In this document: positions 16,972-25,569 of the stretch, piece after piece
Layout: every line of letters begins with the position of its first letter
Numbering within the stretch: the first letter of the stretch is position 1
From: JAODBJ01 sp963782465
GTDB taxonomy: Bacteria > Actinomycetota > Acidimicrobiia > IMCC26256 > PALSA-610
Direction of reading: 5' to 3'
Assembly (NCBI GenBank): GCA_963782465.1
Contig: CAWAJR010000002.1
Location: 496,001-560,000 of the forward strand
Length of the DNA stretch: 64,000 nucleotides
The notes under the pieces: model-generated
The model's database searches: none
Seen by the model: the letters and a program-made list of their open reading frames with translations, nothing else
What the model was told of the DNA's origin: nothing
Made by a program: the position numbers and the translations under genes

Positions 16972-19146
16972 TCATCCGGCGATCGGGAAACTGAAGGGGG
17001 TCGAGCCGGTCGCGCGCGCGTAGGCGTTCGCGACGGCGGCGGCCGCCGCCGGGAACCCGAGTTCGCCGGCACCGCCGGGCTCGCCCGTCGGCGCCATCAC
17101 CGTCACGTCGATCGCCTCCGGACTGTTCGCCATGCGCGCGAAGTGGTAGTCGGAGTAACTCCCCTCCCGGACCGCGCCATTGTCGATGTGCAGCCCGGCG
17201 AACAACGTCATCGACAAACCGTCGACCAGCACGCCCTGGAGTTGCGCCTCGAGGCCACGGGGGTTCACCGCGCGGCCGACGTCGACCGCGCAGACACCTT
17301 TCGTCACCCGCGGCGCCCCAGGGTCGCGGCAGTCGATTTCCACGAGGTACGCGGCAACCGACTTGTACTCCTCGTGGATGGCCACGCCTTGCGCCGTGCC
17401 CGCGGCCATTGGCCGGCCCCACTGGCCCGTGCGCGCAACCGTGTCGAGCGCCGCGCGTGCCCGGCTCGACGAGAGCTTCTTGCGGCGGAACGCGAGGGGG
17501 TCGGCGTGGAGCGTGCGCGCGATCTCGTCGACCATGATCTCGTTCACGGTGCCGGCCTGGCCGGAATAGATCGACCGCCACGAACCGGTCGGGAACGCGA
17601 GCGGCACGTCGGTCAACGTCAATGTCGCGGCACCGAAGTCGTAGGGCATGTTCTGCGTGAGCTGGTACACGACTTGGTCGGTGCCGGACGGCAGCAGATT
17701 GAAACCGGCCCCGGTCAGCGCTTCGCCGAGGCCGTGCGAGAAGTCGACCGGCAGCGTCGCGTGGCGATGCTCGTACGTGAGGATGTTGCCGAGCAGCGTG
17801 GTCGCCCGCACCTTGTGATGGCTCGCCGGTCGCATCCGACCGTGGCGCGTGTCGTCGTTGCGGGTCCACATGATCTTGATGGCGCGGCCGAGCGCCTTCG
17901 ACACCTGCGCGGCTTCGATCGCCGGCTCGAAGAAGAGCCGATGGCCGAACGACCCTCCGGCGCGCACCACATGCAACGTCACCCGATCGGCCGGCAGCCC
18001 GATCGCGGCGGCGACCTCCTGGCTCGCGACGATGGGGCTCTTGGCGCCGTACCAGATCTCGGCGCGATCGGGACGCACGTCGGCGACGCAGGTCAGCACC
18101 TCGAGCGGTGCGTGCGGCGCGAACGCGAAGTCGAACGTACGGTCGATAACGAGGCGGCCGAGCGGCGGCACGAGGAACGGCGGCGCAGCCTTCTGCAGCT
18201 CGCCTCGGATCTGCGCGTCCGACAGCGCCGCGTTCGGGCCGGGGTCCCAGGTGATGCGTAACGCGTCGCGCGCCCGTTGCGCGAGGTTGAACGTGGTGGC
18301 CGCGACGGCCACCCCGGTCGGGATCCGTGCGATCCCGATCACACCCGGCATCGCTCGCGCGGCGGTGTCGTCGACGGTCAGGACGGCACCGCCGATCGTC
18401 GGGGGGCGGGCGACCACCGTCGGTGCCGCCGCCACCGGAAGGTCGAGCGCGTACTTCGCGTTCCCGGTCACGATGTCGTGCGCGTCGAGCCGTGTCGTCG
18501 GCTGCCCGATGAGCACGAATTCCGATTCGTCCTTCGGTGTACCCGGAACGGCCGTGGCGGTGAGCTGTGCGGCGGCGCGCGACAACGACCCGAACGTCGC
18601 GCGGCGGCCGTCGGGCGCGACGACCTGGGAATCACGTGTCGAACACGTCGCCGCGTCGACGTTCCACTGCTGCGCGGCTGCGGTCACCAGTCGGGCCCGC
18701 GCCTCCGCCGCGACCACCCGCATCGGCTCGTAGAGCGAGTGCACCGAGTTCGAGCCGCCCGTCAGTTGGTTGAACAACAGCTCGGGGCGAGCGTCGTCGA
18801 GCACGACGTCGACCGTCGCGAGCGAGGCGCCGAGCTCTTCGGCCGCGACGATGCCCATCGCGGTGGCGATCCCCTGCCCGACCTCCGCTCGTGGGACGTG
18901 CACGACGACCCGATCGTCGGGTGTGACCTCGATCAGGAGCAGGTAGGCCGTGGGGAGCGCGGCGAGGGTCAGCGCGTCGCTGAGGTCGACGACGTCGGAA
19001 ACCGTCGTCGAGGCGTCAGCGCGCGCCGGCCGCGAAACGTCGTCGAACGCCTTGACGGCGATCGTGAGGACCGGCGCCGCGACGGCGTAGGCCAGGAAGC
19101 GTCGCCGGCTGAGCGTGTGCCGTTCACCCGGCGTCTCGTTCGACAC
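16972..19146 (-). CDS. Molybdopterin-binding subunit of a periplasmic aldehyde/isoquinoline-type oxidoreductase
   Basis: 724 aa from GTG 19146, with a GGGGGGA ribosome site. A twin-arginine signal LSRRRFLAYAVAAP follows about a dozen residues, so the complex is exported folded; the small subunit has no signal and would travel with it. Xanthine-dehydrogenase-fold motifs include GQGIATAMGIVAAEELGA, GGSFGHRLFFEP and the C-terminal GEPGGAGELGFPAAAAAVANA, which carries the catalytic Glu. Like IorB, it has the Mo domains only. The electron acceptor is probably a cytochrome or quinone, because there is no FAD subunit. The substrate is unknown. Confidence 0.9.
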   Translation of the reverse strand: MSNETPGERHTLSRRRFLAYAVAAPVLTIAVKAFDDVSRPARADASTTVSDVVDLSDALTLAALPTAYLLLIEVTPDDRVVVHVPRAEVGQGIATAMGIVAAEELGASLATVDVVLDDARPELLFNQLTGGSNSVHSLYEPMRVVAAEARARLVTAAAQQWNVDAATCSTRDSQVVAPDGRRATFGSLSRAAAQLTATAVPGTPKDESEFVLIGQPTTRLDAHDIVTGNAKYALDLPVAAAPTVVARPPTIGGAVLTVDDTAARAMPGVIGIARIPTGVAVAATTFNLAQRARDALRITWDPGPNAALSDAQIRGELQKAAPPFLVPPLGRLVIDRTFDFAFAPHAPLEVLTCVADVRPDRAEIWYGAKSPIVASQEVAAAIGLPADRVTLHVVRAGGSFGHRLFFEPAIEAAQVSKALGRAIKIMWTRNDDTRHGRMRPASHHKVRATTLLGNILTYEHRHATLPVDFSHGLGEALTGAGFNLLPSGTDQVVYQLTQNMPYDFGAATLTLTDVPLAFPTGSWRSIYSGQAGTVNEIMVDEIARTLHADPLAFRRKKLSSSRARAALDTVARTGQWGRPMAAGTAQGVAIHEEYKSVAAYLVEIDCRDPGAPRVTKGVCAVDVGRAVNPRGLEAQLQGVLVDGLSMTLFAGLHIDNGAVREGSYSDYHFARMANSPEAIDVTVMAPTGEPGGAGELGFPAAAAAVANAYARATGSTPFSFPIAG

Positions 19147-19298
19147 TCGCGGTCCCCCCGTTGTCCGGGCCGCTGCCGGGGAACTTGTATCCAGGCAACC
19201 CGGTGGTTCAAACCGCTTTCTTCCAGGACCGGGAGGCGGCTCGGGTGTGCCCGAAGCCGGCGTTCCCACCGGGAAGTTCCGCCCGCTTCGCGAAGGGG

Positions 19299-20624
19299 TT
19301 ATCCGTTGCCGAAATCGCCCGCGTCGCCGAACGAACCGACCGAACCGTCGGCGAGTTCGAGCCAGTAGCCGCGCCCCGTCTTCGTCGCGACCATCGCGAC
19401 GGCCGGTGACGGCGGGTGGAACGGCGCGAACGAGCCGTAAAAGCGCGCGTCGCCAAAACTGAACAGCCCACCGTCGGACGCGACCAGCCAGTAGCCCTTC
19501 CCGGTTGGTGTCGGCGCCATCCCGACCACCGGCGAGTCGAGCGGCTTGCCGCCCATCGAACCGTAGAAACGCGCGTCGCCGAAACTGAACACGCCACCGT
19601 CGGACGCGACCAGCCAGTAGCCCTTCCCGGTTGGTGTCGGCGCCATCCCGACGACCGGCGAAACCAGCCGCCGGTTACCGGTGGAGCCGTAAAAGCGCGC
19701 GTCCCCGAAGCTGAAGATGCCGCCGTCCCACGCGACGAGCCAGTAGCCGTTCCCGCTCTTCGTCGCGGCCATACCGTTCACGGGCCGGCGCAGCGCGCGA
19801 CCACCCATCGAACCGTGGAACCGCGCGGCACCGAAGGTGAAGACACCACCATCGGCCCCCGCCATCCAGTACCCGTCGCGGTGCGGCGTCGGGGCGGCGC
19901 CGATCACGACCCAGGCGATGGGGAGGGTCGCAACCGATCCGTGCGCGACGAAGTCACCGTGCGTCCCGAGCGCGCCCAGACCGGTGACCGTCGCGTACCC
20001 CTTGTCGTCGGCGCTCGGCAAGAGCGCGACGACGTCGCCGCGCCGGGTGCCCGCGTGCAAGGTGCCGCCGTCGCCGACCCATTCCCAGTGCCACGGTTCC
20101 GGGCACGCGCTCCCACCCGGTTCGGCGAAGGCGGGATGGTTCCAACCGACGGATGCCGCGACCTGCTTCATGAAGGCGTACCCCGCGGAACCGAACGTGA
20201 GCGAACCATCCGCACCCGTGAGGTCGACGGCTTTGCCCCAACCGTGGAACGACGTACCTACGGGCGCGCCGCTCGGTGCATGCGCAACGCTCGCGACGCA
20301 CGCCGGGTTGTTGCCCGGCTGGTTGGCGATGTTCGCCAGCCGAACCTCCTCGGCGAGGCTGCGGTAGCACTCGTCGGCACCGAGCACCACGTTCGCTTCA
20401 CGCGCCATCGCGAAGATGCGCGCCAGGCTCGGCCCGGCTTCGCGCGCCGCGAGGCAGTTCGGGCCGACTCGCACCAACCGGGTCGTGGGCACCACACCGT
20501 TCACCGCGCCGGCCAGCGCCGTCGGCCGGTTGGCCGGGTTGATCGGGCTCACGTCGGCCGCAACCGGTGCAGCCAACCCGAGCACGGAGACGGTCACGAC
20601 CATGACGCCGAGCAGTCTGCGCAT
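19299..20624 (-). CDS. Secreted M15-family peptidase with C-terminal GYWLVASDGG repeats
   Basis: 441 aa. Signal peptide (about 1-23) with cleavage near VAADVSP. The D-Ala-D-Ala carboxypeptidase / M15 fold is shown by FHGWGKAVDL (H127, D134) and EPWHWEW (H179), the three zinc ligands. From about 247 there are roughly 4.5 repeats of 41-42 residues (GYWLVASDGGVFSFGDARF), a module common on secreted actinobacterial proteins and thought to bind cell wall or form a propeller-like fold. The start may be ATG 20624 or the in-frame ATG at 20642; no good ribosome site separates them. Confidence 0.85.
   Translation of the reverse strand: MRRLLGVMVVTVSVLGLAAPVAADVSPINPANRPTALAGAVNGVVPTTRLVRVGPNCLAAREAGPSLARIFAMAREANVVLGADECYRSLAEEVRLANIANQPGNNPACVASVAHAPSGAPVGTSFHGWGKAVDLTGADGSLTFGSAGYAFMKQVAASVGWNHPAFAEPGGSACPEPWHWEWVGDGGTLHAGTRRGDVVALLPSADDKGYATVTGLGALGTHGDFVAHGSVATLPIAWVVIGAAPTPHRDGYWMAGADGGVFTFGAARFHGSMGGRALRRPVNGMAATKSGNGYWLVAWDGGIFSFGDARFYGSTGNRRLVSPVVGMAPTPTGKGYWLVASDGGVFSFGDARFYGSMGGKPLDSPVVGMAPTPTGKGYWLVASDGGLFSFGDARFYGSFAPFHPPSPAVAMVATKTGRGYWLELADGSVGSFGDAGDFGNG
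19302..19886 (-). repeat. In-gene tandem repeats (41-42 codons each)
   Basis: About 4.5 units of 123-126 bp encode GYW(L/M)(V)AxDGGVFSFGDARFYGS(M/T)G-type repeats. Two central units, about 19450-19690, are nearly identical at the DNA level over about 50 bp, suggesting recent duplication or gene conversion. Confidence 0.9.
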
Positions 20625-20648
20625 GGTGGGCAATTCAAGCATGCACGC

Positions 20649-21551
20649 TTACGGAGCGAACTGCGGCTCCTCGACTTCCTGGCGGGAACGCGTCGCGAGC
20701 CAGCAACCGGCGAGAACCAGCACGAACCCGCCGATCGTCGCGATCGTGATGCGCTCGCCCAGAACCACCGCACCGACGACGACCGCGACCGCCGGGTTCG
20801 CGAACGTGATGAGCGTGGCGCGAGCCGGGCCCACCTCTTCGATCAGTGCGAAGAACACCAAGAACGCGGTGCCCGTACAGATCACGGCCAGGCCGAGCAC
20901 CGCCGACCATGCCGTCGCGGGTGGGACGTGCGCGGGGCGGGTGACCCAGGCGAGCGGCGCGACCACGACCGCCGCGGTCGCGAGCGCGACCGAGATCACC
21001 CCGAGCGGCGGAACGTCGGCCAGGCGGCGGGCCACGATGAACGGAGCCGTCGCGTACCCGACGCACACGAGCATGACCTGAACGACGCTGGACCACGGGA
21101 TGCCGCGCGCACCGTCGAGGTCGCGGCTCACGAGCAGCGCGACGCCGCCGAGCCCGATCGCGATGCCCGCGACGCGCACCGGGCGCAGCGCGTGGCGGTC
21201 ACCGAGCGCGTACGCGGCGATCGCGCCGGCAATCGGCACGCACGCGACGAGCAACCCGGTGACCCCGGACGGGAGCCGCTTCTCGGCGTTGGTGAGCAGG
21301 AGCCACGGCCCGATCATCTCGATCGCGGCGAACACGAGCACCGGCCGCCAGTGCGCGAGCGCGGCGCGCACCGCGCCGGTCCGGCTTCCGACCGCGAGCA
21401 GCACCACGCTCGCCGGCGCGGTTCGGCCGAACACGACGACCGGTGGCGCGACATGCTTGACCGCGACCTTGATGAAGAGGTACGGCACTCCCCAGATCAC
21501 GCTCATCGTCGCGAACAGCAACCATCCGCGACGCGTCATCGGTTCGTGCAC
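20649..21551 (-). CDS. EamA/DMT-family transporter
   Basis: 300 aa with ten predicted membrane helices in two five-helix EamA halves (LLFATMSVIWGVPYLFIKVAV opens the first; PFIVARRL and GTAFLVFFALIEEVGPARA lie in the second). These proteins export amino acids, nucleotides or other metabolites. The GTG at 21551 is preferred because TACGTT lies 7 nt upstream, which fits a leaderless transcript. ATG 21539, four codons later, has no ribosome site. The substrate is unknown. Confidence 0.85.
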   Translation of the reverse strand: MHEPMTRRGWLLFATMSVIWGVPYLFIKVAVKHVAPPVVVFGRTAPASVVLLAVGSRTGAVRAALAHWRPVLVFAAIEMIGPWLLLTNAEKRLPSGVTGLLVACVPIAGAIAAYALGDRHALRPVRVAGIAIGLGGVALLVSRDLDGARGIPWSSVVQVMLVCVGYATAPFIVARRLADVPPLGVISVALATAAVVVAPLAWVTRPAHVPPATAWSAVLGLAVICTGTAFLVFFALIEEVGPARATLITFANPAVAVVVGAVVLGERITIATIGGFVLVLAGCWLATRSRQEVEEPQFAP

Positions 21552-21558
21552 GGCGCCG

Positions 21559-21564
21559 AACGTA
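21559..21564 (-). promoter_or_regulatory. Putative -10 box of the DMT transporter gene
   Basis: TACGTT on the minus strand, 7 nt before GTG 21551. Fits the TANNNT leaderless pattern. Confidence 0.4.
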
Positions 21565-21582
21565 CTGCCGGACCGGCAGCGG

Positions 21583-22332
21583 CTACTGGCCGATTTCGTC
21601 GAACCAGTCCCACTGCCACGGCACAACCGTCTGCAGCGGACCGGAGAACAGCACCCGCGTCGCGTCGTCGCGGTCGCGGCGAGGAGCGTCGGCCAGATCG
21701 AGCGCCGCGGCGACGGTGACCGGGTCGCCGTCGAGCCAGATGACCGTGACCCGCCGGTCACCCGTGTCCCACGGATGGTCGCGGAACTGGTTGCTCGTCG
21801 TGAACGTCCACAGACCGGCGACACCCTCGACCGCGAGCAGCGATGGATGGTGCGTTTCGTGCAGCCAGCGCGTCTGTTCGTCGAGGCGCGCGCGGTCGAC
21901 CGGTTCCTCGACGATCACGTACACACCGCGGTTGGGCCGGTACGGCACCGCGTCGGCCGACACGAGCACCCGCGGCGCCGCCGCGCCTTCGAGGACGCAC
22001 AGCGGCCCCGAGAAGTGCGACCGGCGATGCCGGTGGAACCGGCCCAGCGCGCGAAGGCGGCCACCAAGGTCGAAGAACTCGCGCAAGGTCGCGTCGACGG
22101 GTTCGGTCATCAGGTACAGCGTCATGTAGTGCACGCCGTCGAACGGCGCGCTCGCGACGGCCGACGCGTCGCGGCACGCCGGCGAGCGCACCCAGCGTTG
22201 CCCGAACGCGACGCCGGGCAGCGGGTACTGCTCCGGCATGTGGTCGAGCTGGTGCCACTCGTTGTAGGCGCGATGCTCCGCCGGGTCCGTGATCTCGGTG
22301 AACGAGAAGAACCCGACTTTCACCTTGTTCAT
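21583..22332 (-). CDS. Conserved hypothetical protein, possible dimeric alpha/beta-barrel
   Basis: 249 aa, family not recognised with certainty. Two similar halves are suggested. The first starts KVGFFSFTEITDPAEHRAYNEWHQLDHMPEQ, shown here in its conserved parts NEWHQLDHMPE and LPGVAFGQRW. The second has GVYVIVEEPVD and LDEQTRWLHETHHPSLLA. Such (N)EWH-DHxPE patterns occur in EthD-like and ferredoxin-like dimeric barrel proteins. No signal or membrane helix is seen. A TACGCT box lies 8 nt before an out-of-frame ATG at 22346; see findings. Confidence 0.6.
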   Translation of the reverse strand: MNKVKVGFFSFTEITDPAEHRAYNEWHQLDHMPEQYPLPGVAFGQRWVRSPACRDASAVASAPFDGVHYMTLYLMTEPVDATLREFFDLGGRLRALGRFHRHRRSHFSGPLCVLEGAAAPRVLVSADAVPYRPNRGVYVIVEEPVDRARLDEQTRWLHETHHPSLLAVEGVAGLWTFTTSNQFRDHPWDTGDRRVTVIWLDGDPVTVAAALDLADAPRRDRDDATRVLFSGPLQTVVPWQWDWFDEIGQ

Positions 22333-22378
22333 GCTTGCCCGCTCATGGGCCCGGAGCGTACCGATCGAGCGCCGAGGT

Positions 22379-23224
22379 TCAGCGCTGCGGCACCATCGAT
22401 GCGAGGAGCAACGAGCCGTGCTCGGTGTAAGTCACCTTGCCGATCGGCGAAGGCGACCGCACGGTCGTGTCGCGCACGAGCTTCACGAGGATGCCGGTGC
22501 TCGCCGAGAACCAGGCGTCCGACACCTCGCTGCCGACCTGGTCGCCCGTCATCAGCCGGACGACGTGCACACGGTACGTGCCGACCGTGGCCGTCCCGAC
22601 CTTCACCGACGCGTGCCCGAGGTACGTGATCGTCACCGCCGTGTGCACCTTGGTGTGCCGGGCCGGGCTGCTGCCGTCGCAACCGAGCGTCGCGGTCGAG
22701 CCGACCGAGGCATCGGGGTCGACCATCGGCCCGCTCGGCGTGCAGGTGAAGTGTTCCACGTCGCTCTCGGAGAACCCGGCGAACACGAACGTCTGCGACG
22801 TCGTGCCACCCGTCTCGAGCAGCCGGCCGCCACTGGCGCAGTACTCGAAGTCTTGAAAGTGGTGGTTGCTGAACTCGATCTTCGACACGAAACACCCGGG
22901 TTTCGTGTACGTCACGGTGGCGGGGACGTTCGCGCCCCACGATTGCTTCGCGTTGAGGAAGGAGAGCCGCTCCGTCCCGGAGGCGCTGTACCGGTACACA
23001 CCGGCGGCCGGGAGGAGCGGCGCCGGCGTCGCGACCGATGCGGTACTCGCGGTGCTGCGGAAGCGGTCGAGCGCGCTCGACATCGGCACTTCCTTCGCCC
23101 CGCGCACGGTCCAGCCGAACGCGTACAACGACACGCCGCCGACGACGACGAAGACGAGCGACAGCATCACCACCCTGCGGGGGCGACGGAACCAGGGTCG
23201 AGCGGCGGGCGCGACGGTTGCCAC
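22379..23224 (-). CDS. Membrane-anchored hypothetical protein
   Basis: 281 aa, not recognised. Short basic cytoplasmic N-terminus, one membrane helix (about 18-38, VVMLSLVFVVVGGVSLYAFG), then an exported beta-rich domain. The domain contains GVYRYSASGTERLSF, four cysteines (KPGCF, EYCAS, HFTCTP, LGCDG) that may form disulfides, and YTEHGSLLLASMVPQ at the end. GTG 23224 and TTG 23227 are the start options; neither has a clear ribosome site. An extracytoplasmic role is all that can be supported. Confidence 0.6.
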   Translation of the reverse strand: MATVAPAARPWFRRPRRVVMLSLVFVVVGGVSLYAFGWTVRGAKEVPMSSALDRFRSTASTASVATPAPLLPAAGVYRYSASGTERLSFLNAKQSWGANVPATVTYTKPGCFVSKIEFSNHHFQDFEYCASGGRLLETGGTTSQTFVFAGFSESDVEHFTCTPSGPMVDPDASVGSTATLGCDGSSPARHTKVHTAVTITYLGHASVKVGTATVGTYRVHVVRLMTGDQVGSEVSDAWFSASTGILVKLVRDTTVRSPSPIGKVTYTEHGSLLLASMVPQR

Positions 23225-23291
23225 CAAGTGATGTTCGGACCGTCGCGCCCCGGCCAGGAGGGTCGGATGACCCGACGTTTCTCCGCCTTTT

Positions 23292-24236
23292 TCAGTCTTT
23301 CTGCGTCAGGGGCTCCGTGATCGCGTCGACTTCGGCGATTTCGGCGGCACTGAGTTCCCAACCGGAGGCGGCCGCGTTGGCCTGCACCTGCTCGGGCCGG
23401 GTCGCGCCCGCGATCACGGAAACCACGGCCGTGCGCTGCAACAACCACGACATCGCGAGATCGAGCAGCGAGCGACCGTGGTCGGACGCGAAGGCCTGTA
23501 ACCGTTCGACGACGTCGAAGTTGCGGTCGGAGAGCGCCTTGTCGGCCCGCTCGGCCGGGGCGCCCGCGAGCCGGGTTCCCGCCGGTGGCGCCTCGCCCCG
23601 GCGGTACTTGCCCGTGAGCACACCACTCGCGAGCGGGAAGTACGGGATGAAGCCCAACCCGAACTTCTCGCAGGCGCCGAGCACGCTGCGTTCGGGTCGA
23701 CGGTTCAGCAGGCTGTACTCGTTCTGCACGCTCACGAACCGCGCCAACTGACCCGTGGCGCTCGCCCGTTCGGCGTCCTCGATCATGCCGGCCGAGAAAT
23801 TGCTGCAGCCGATCTCGCGGACCTTTCCTTCGCGCACCAGTTCGTCGAGCGCGGCGAGGGTCTCCTCGATCGGCACCGCCTGGTCGGGGAAGTGGAGCTG
23901 GTAGAGGTCGATGCGCTCGACGCCGAGCCGCCGCAAACTGGCCTCCGCGGCCTGCTTGACATATGCCCCGCTCGCGCCGTGACGCTCGTTGTCGACGGGG
24001 CCTCCGAACTTCGTCGCGATCACTGCCTCGTGACGACGCTTCGCCAATGCGGCGCCCAGGAACACTTCGCTCTTCGTCGAGCCGTAGATGTCGGCGGTGT
24101 CGAAGAGCGTCACGCCGGCGTCGAGCGCGGCATGCACGACCGCGGCCGAATGTTGCTCGTCGATGCGACCGCCGAAGTTGTTGCAGCCGAGCCCGACCAC
24201 CGACACTTCGAGCGATCCGATCATCCTCGTGTCCAT
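23292..24236 (-). CDS. Aldo/keto reductase
   Basis: 314 aa TIM-barrel oxidoreductase. The catalytic tetrad is complete: D46 and Y51 (FDTADIYG), K76 (ATKFGG), H115 (YQLHFPD). The NADPH end includes SVIAGATRPEQVQANAAA. It likely reduces aldehydes or ketones. A GGAGGAG ribosome site overlaps the end of the upstream deazaflavin-dependent gene, and only 4 nt separate them, so both belong to one operon with the glycosylase gene. Confidence 0.9.
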   Translation of the reverse strand: MDTRMIGSLEVSVVGLGCNNFGGRIDEQHSAAVVHAALDAGVTLFDTADIYGSTKSEVFLGAALAKRRHEAVIATKFGGPVDNERHGASGAYVKQAAEASLRRLGVERIDLYQLHFPDQAVPIEETLAALDELVREGKVREIGCSNFSAGMIEDAERASATGQLARFVSVQNEYSLLNRRPERSVLGACEKFGLGFIPYFPLASGVLTGKYRRGEAPPAGTRLAGAPAERADKALSDRNFDVVERLQAFASDHGRSLLDLAMSWLLQRTAVVSVIAGATRPEQVQANAAASGWELSAAEIAEVDAITEPLTQKD

Positions 24237-24240
24237 CTCG

Positions 24241-24765
24241 CTACTCCTCCTCGCGTTCGGCGAGCATCATGATGTGAACGTCGCGGCCGGTGATGCGGCG
24301 ACGGTATGCCGCGTAGCCGACGTATACCTCGGTCGCGATCCGCCAGATGTCGTCGCGTTCCGCGCCGACGACCTCTCGCGCGTGTACCGCGACCCGGGCG
24401 CCGCGATACGACACCTCGGCGTCGGGGTTCGCGCGGAGGTTGTAGTACCACGCGGGGGTTGGCACTTGACCGAAGTTCGTGCCGATGATCGCCAGTTCGC
24501 CACCCACCGGCACACCGACGAGCGGGACCGTGCGCGGCCGGCCGCTTCGCGCGCCCGTCGTGGTCACCGACACGACGGGAAGGCCGGCCAATAGGCCGGG
24601 CGCGGTCACCTTGCCCTTCGTGAGCCGGAGCAGCAGATCGTCGATGGGGCGAATGCTGCGGGAGAACAACCACGCGCCCCAACGCGTCGATGCGATCGCC
24701 CGCATCGCACGGAACACCGCGTTGGGGCGGCGGTGGCGGTAGCCGAGTCGTTCGGGCACGCTCAT
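24241..24765 (-). CDS. F420-dependent nitroreductase-like (Ddn/DUF385) protein
   Basis: 174 aa. The split-barrel fold of deazaflavin-dependent nitroreductases is indicated by VSVTTTGARSGRPRTVPLVGVPVGG, of which TTGARSGRPRTVPL is diagnostic, and by AIIGTNFGQVPTPAWYYNLRANPDAEV. The family reduces quinones or nitro compounds with F420H2. The N-terminus has a helical segment that may lie on the membrane. It overlaps the Tag gene stop (ATGA) and precedes the aldo/keto reductase. Confidence 0.88.
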   Translation of the reverse strand: MSVPERLGYRHRRPNAVFRAMRAIASTRWGAWLFSRSIRPIDDLLLRLTKGKVTAPGLLAGLPVVSVTTTGARSGRPRTVPLVGVPVGGELAIIGTNFGQVPTPAWYYNLRANPDAEVSYRGARVAVHAREVVGAERDDIWRIATEVYVGYAAYRRRITGRDVHIMMLAEREEE

Positions 24766-25382
24766 CGGGCACGCTTTCGTTCCGCTTCCACCTGCGCGCG
24801 CACCACACAGCCCGAGAAGTGATCGTTCACCATTCCCAGAGATTGCATCGCGGCATAGACGGTGGTCGGGCCGACGAACCGGAACCCGTCGGCCCGCAGC
24901 GCCTTCGACAGCGCGATCGACTCCGGCGTACTGGCCGGAACATCACCGAACGCGCGTGGTGCCTTGCGCCGGCCTCTCGGTTCGAATTGCCAGCAGCGCG
25001 CCGCGAGCGAGCCGTACTTGTCCTGGACTTCGAGCGCCGCGCGCGCGTTGTTGATCGCGGCGTCGATCTTCGCCCGGTTGCGCACGATGCCGGCGTCGGC
25101 CATCAAGCGTTTGACGTCGCGCGCTCCGAAGTTCGCGACCCGCTCCATCTCGAAGTTCGCGAACGCGTCGCGGAACGCTGCGCGCTTTCTCAAGATGGTC
25201 AACCACGACAGGCCGGCCTGGAAGCCTTCGAGGCACAACTTCTCGAAGATCCTCCGGTCGTCGCGCACGGGCCGCCCCCACTCGCGATCGTGGTAGTCGA
25301 CGTACTCGGACGCGCCGACCGACCATGCGCACCGTTTCGCACCATCGGTGCCGCGAACGAGCGGTGCACGAACCTCACCCAT
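24762..25382 (-). CDS. tag: DNA-3-methyladenine glycosylase I
   Basis: 206 aa. It removes 3-methyladenine from alkylated DNA. Family signatures: KRCAW, YHDREWG, FEKLCLEGFQAGLSWLTILR and FVGPTTVYAAMQSLGMVNDH. The zinc-binding residues (Cys near the N-terminus, His in YHDREWG, C-terminal His and Cys in NDHFSGC) are visible. It is first in an operon with the Ddn-like and aldo/keto reductase genes. Tag proteins are about 190 aa, so this length is normal. Confidence 0.95.
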   Translation of the reverse strand: MGEVRAPLVRGTDGAKRCAWSVGASEYVDYHDREWGRPVRDDRRIFEKLCLEGFQAGLSWLTILRKRAAFRDAFANFEMERVANFGARDVKRLMADAGIVRNRAKIDAAINNARAALEVQDKYGSLAARCWQFEPRGRRKAPRAFGDVPASTPESIALSKALRADGFRFVGPTTVYAAMQSLGMVNDHFSGCVVRAQVEAERKRAR

Positions 25383-25569
25383 TGCGGCATCTTGCCAGCC
25401 GTCACGAAAATTGACGATTCGGTTTGGCGGCTTTTGGGAACAGACGTCGCTTTGGGAGATGGCAATGCCCCCACCGCTTTGCTGGAATGCAACGGGGCGC
25501 CGGAGCGCAGCACACCATCACCGGACCGAGCGCGTCGTGGCCGGGGCCGCGGTTTCAGGGAGGATCTGC
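25383..25569. other. Intergenic region between divergent tag and the Pro/Thr-repeat gene
   Basis: This is 187 bp of lower GC content (AAAATTGACG, GGCTTTTGGG). It probably holds the rightward promoter, but I cannot place a convincing -35/-10 pair. A GGGAGG ribosome site ends it. Confidence 0.4.
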
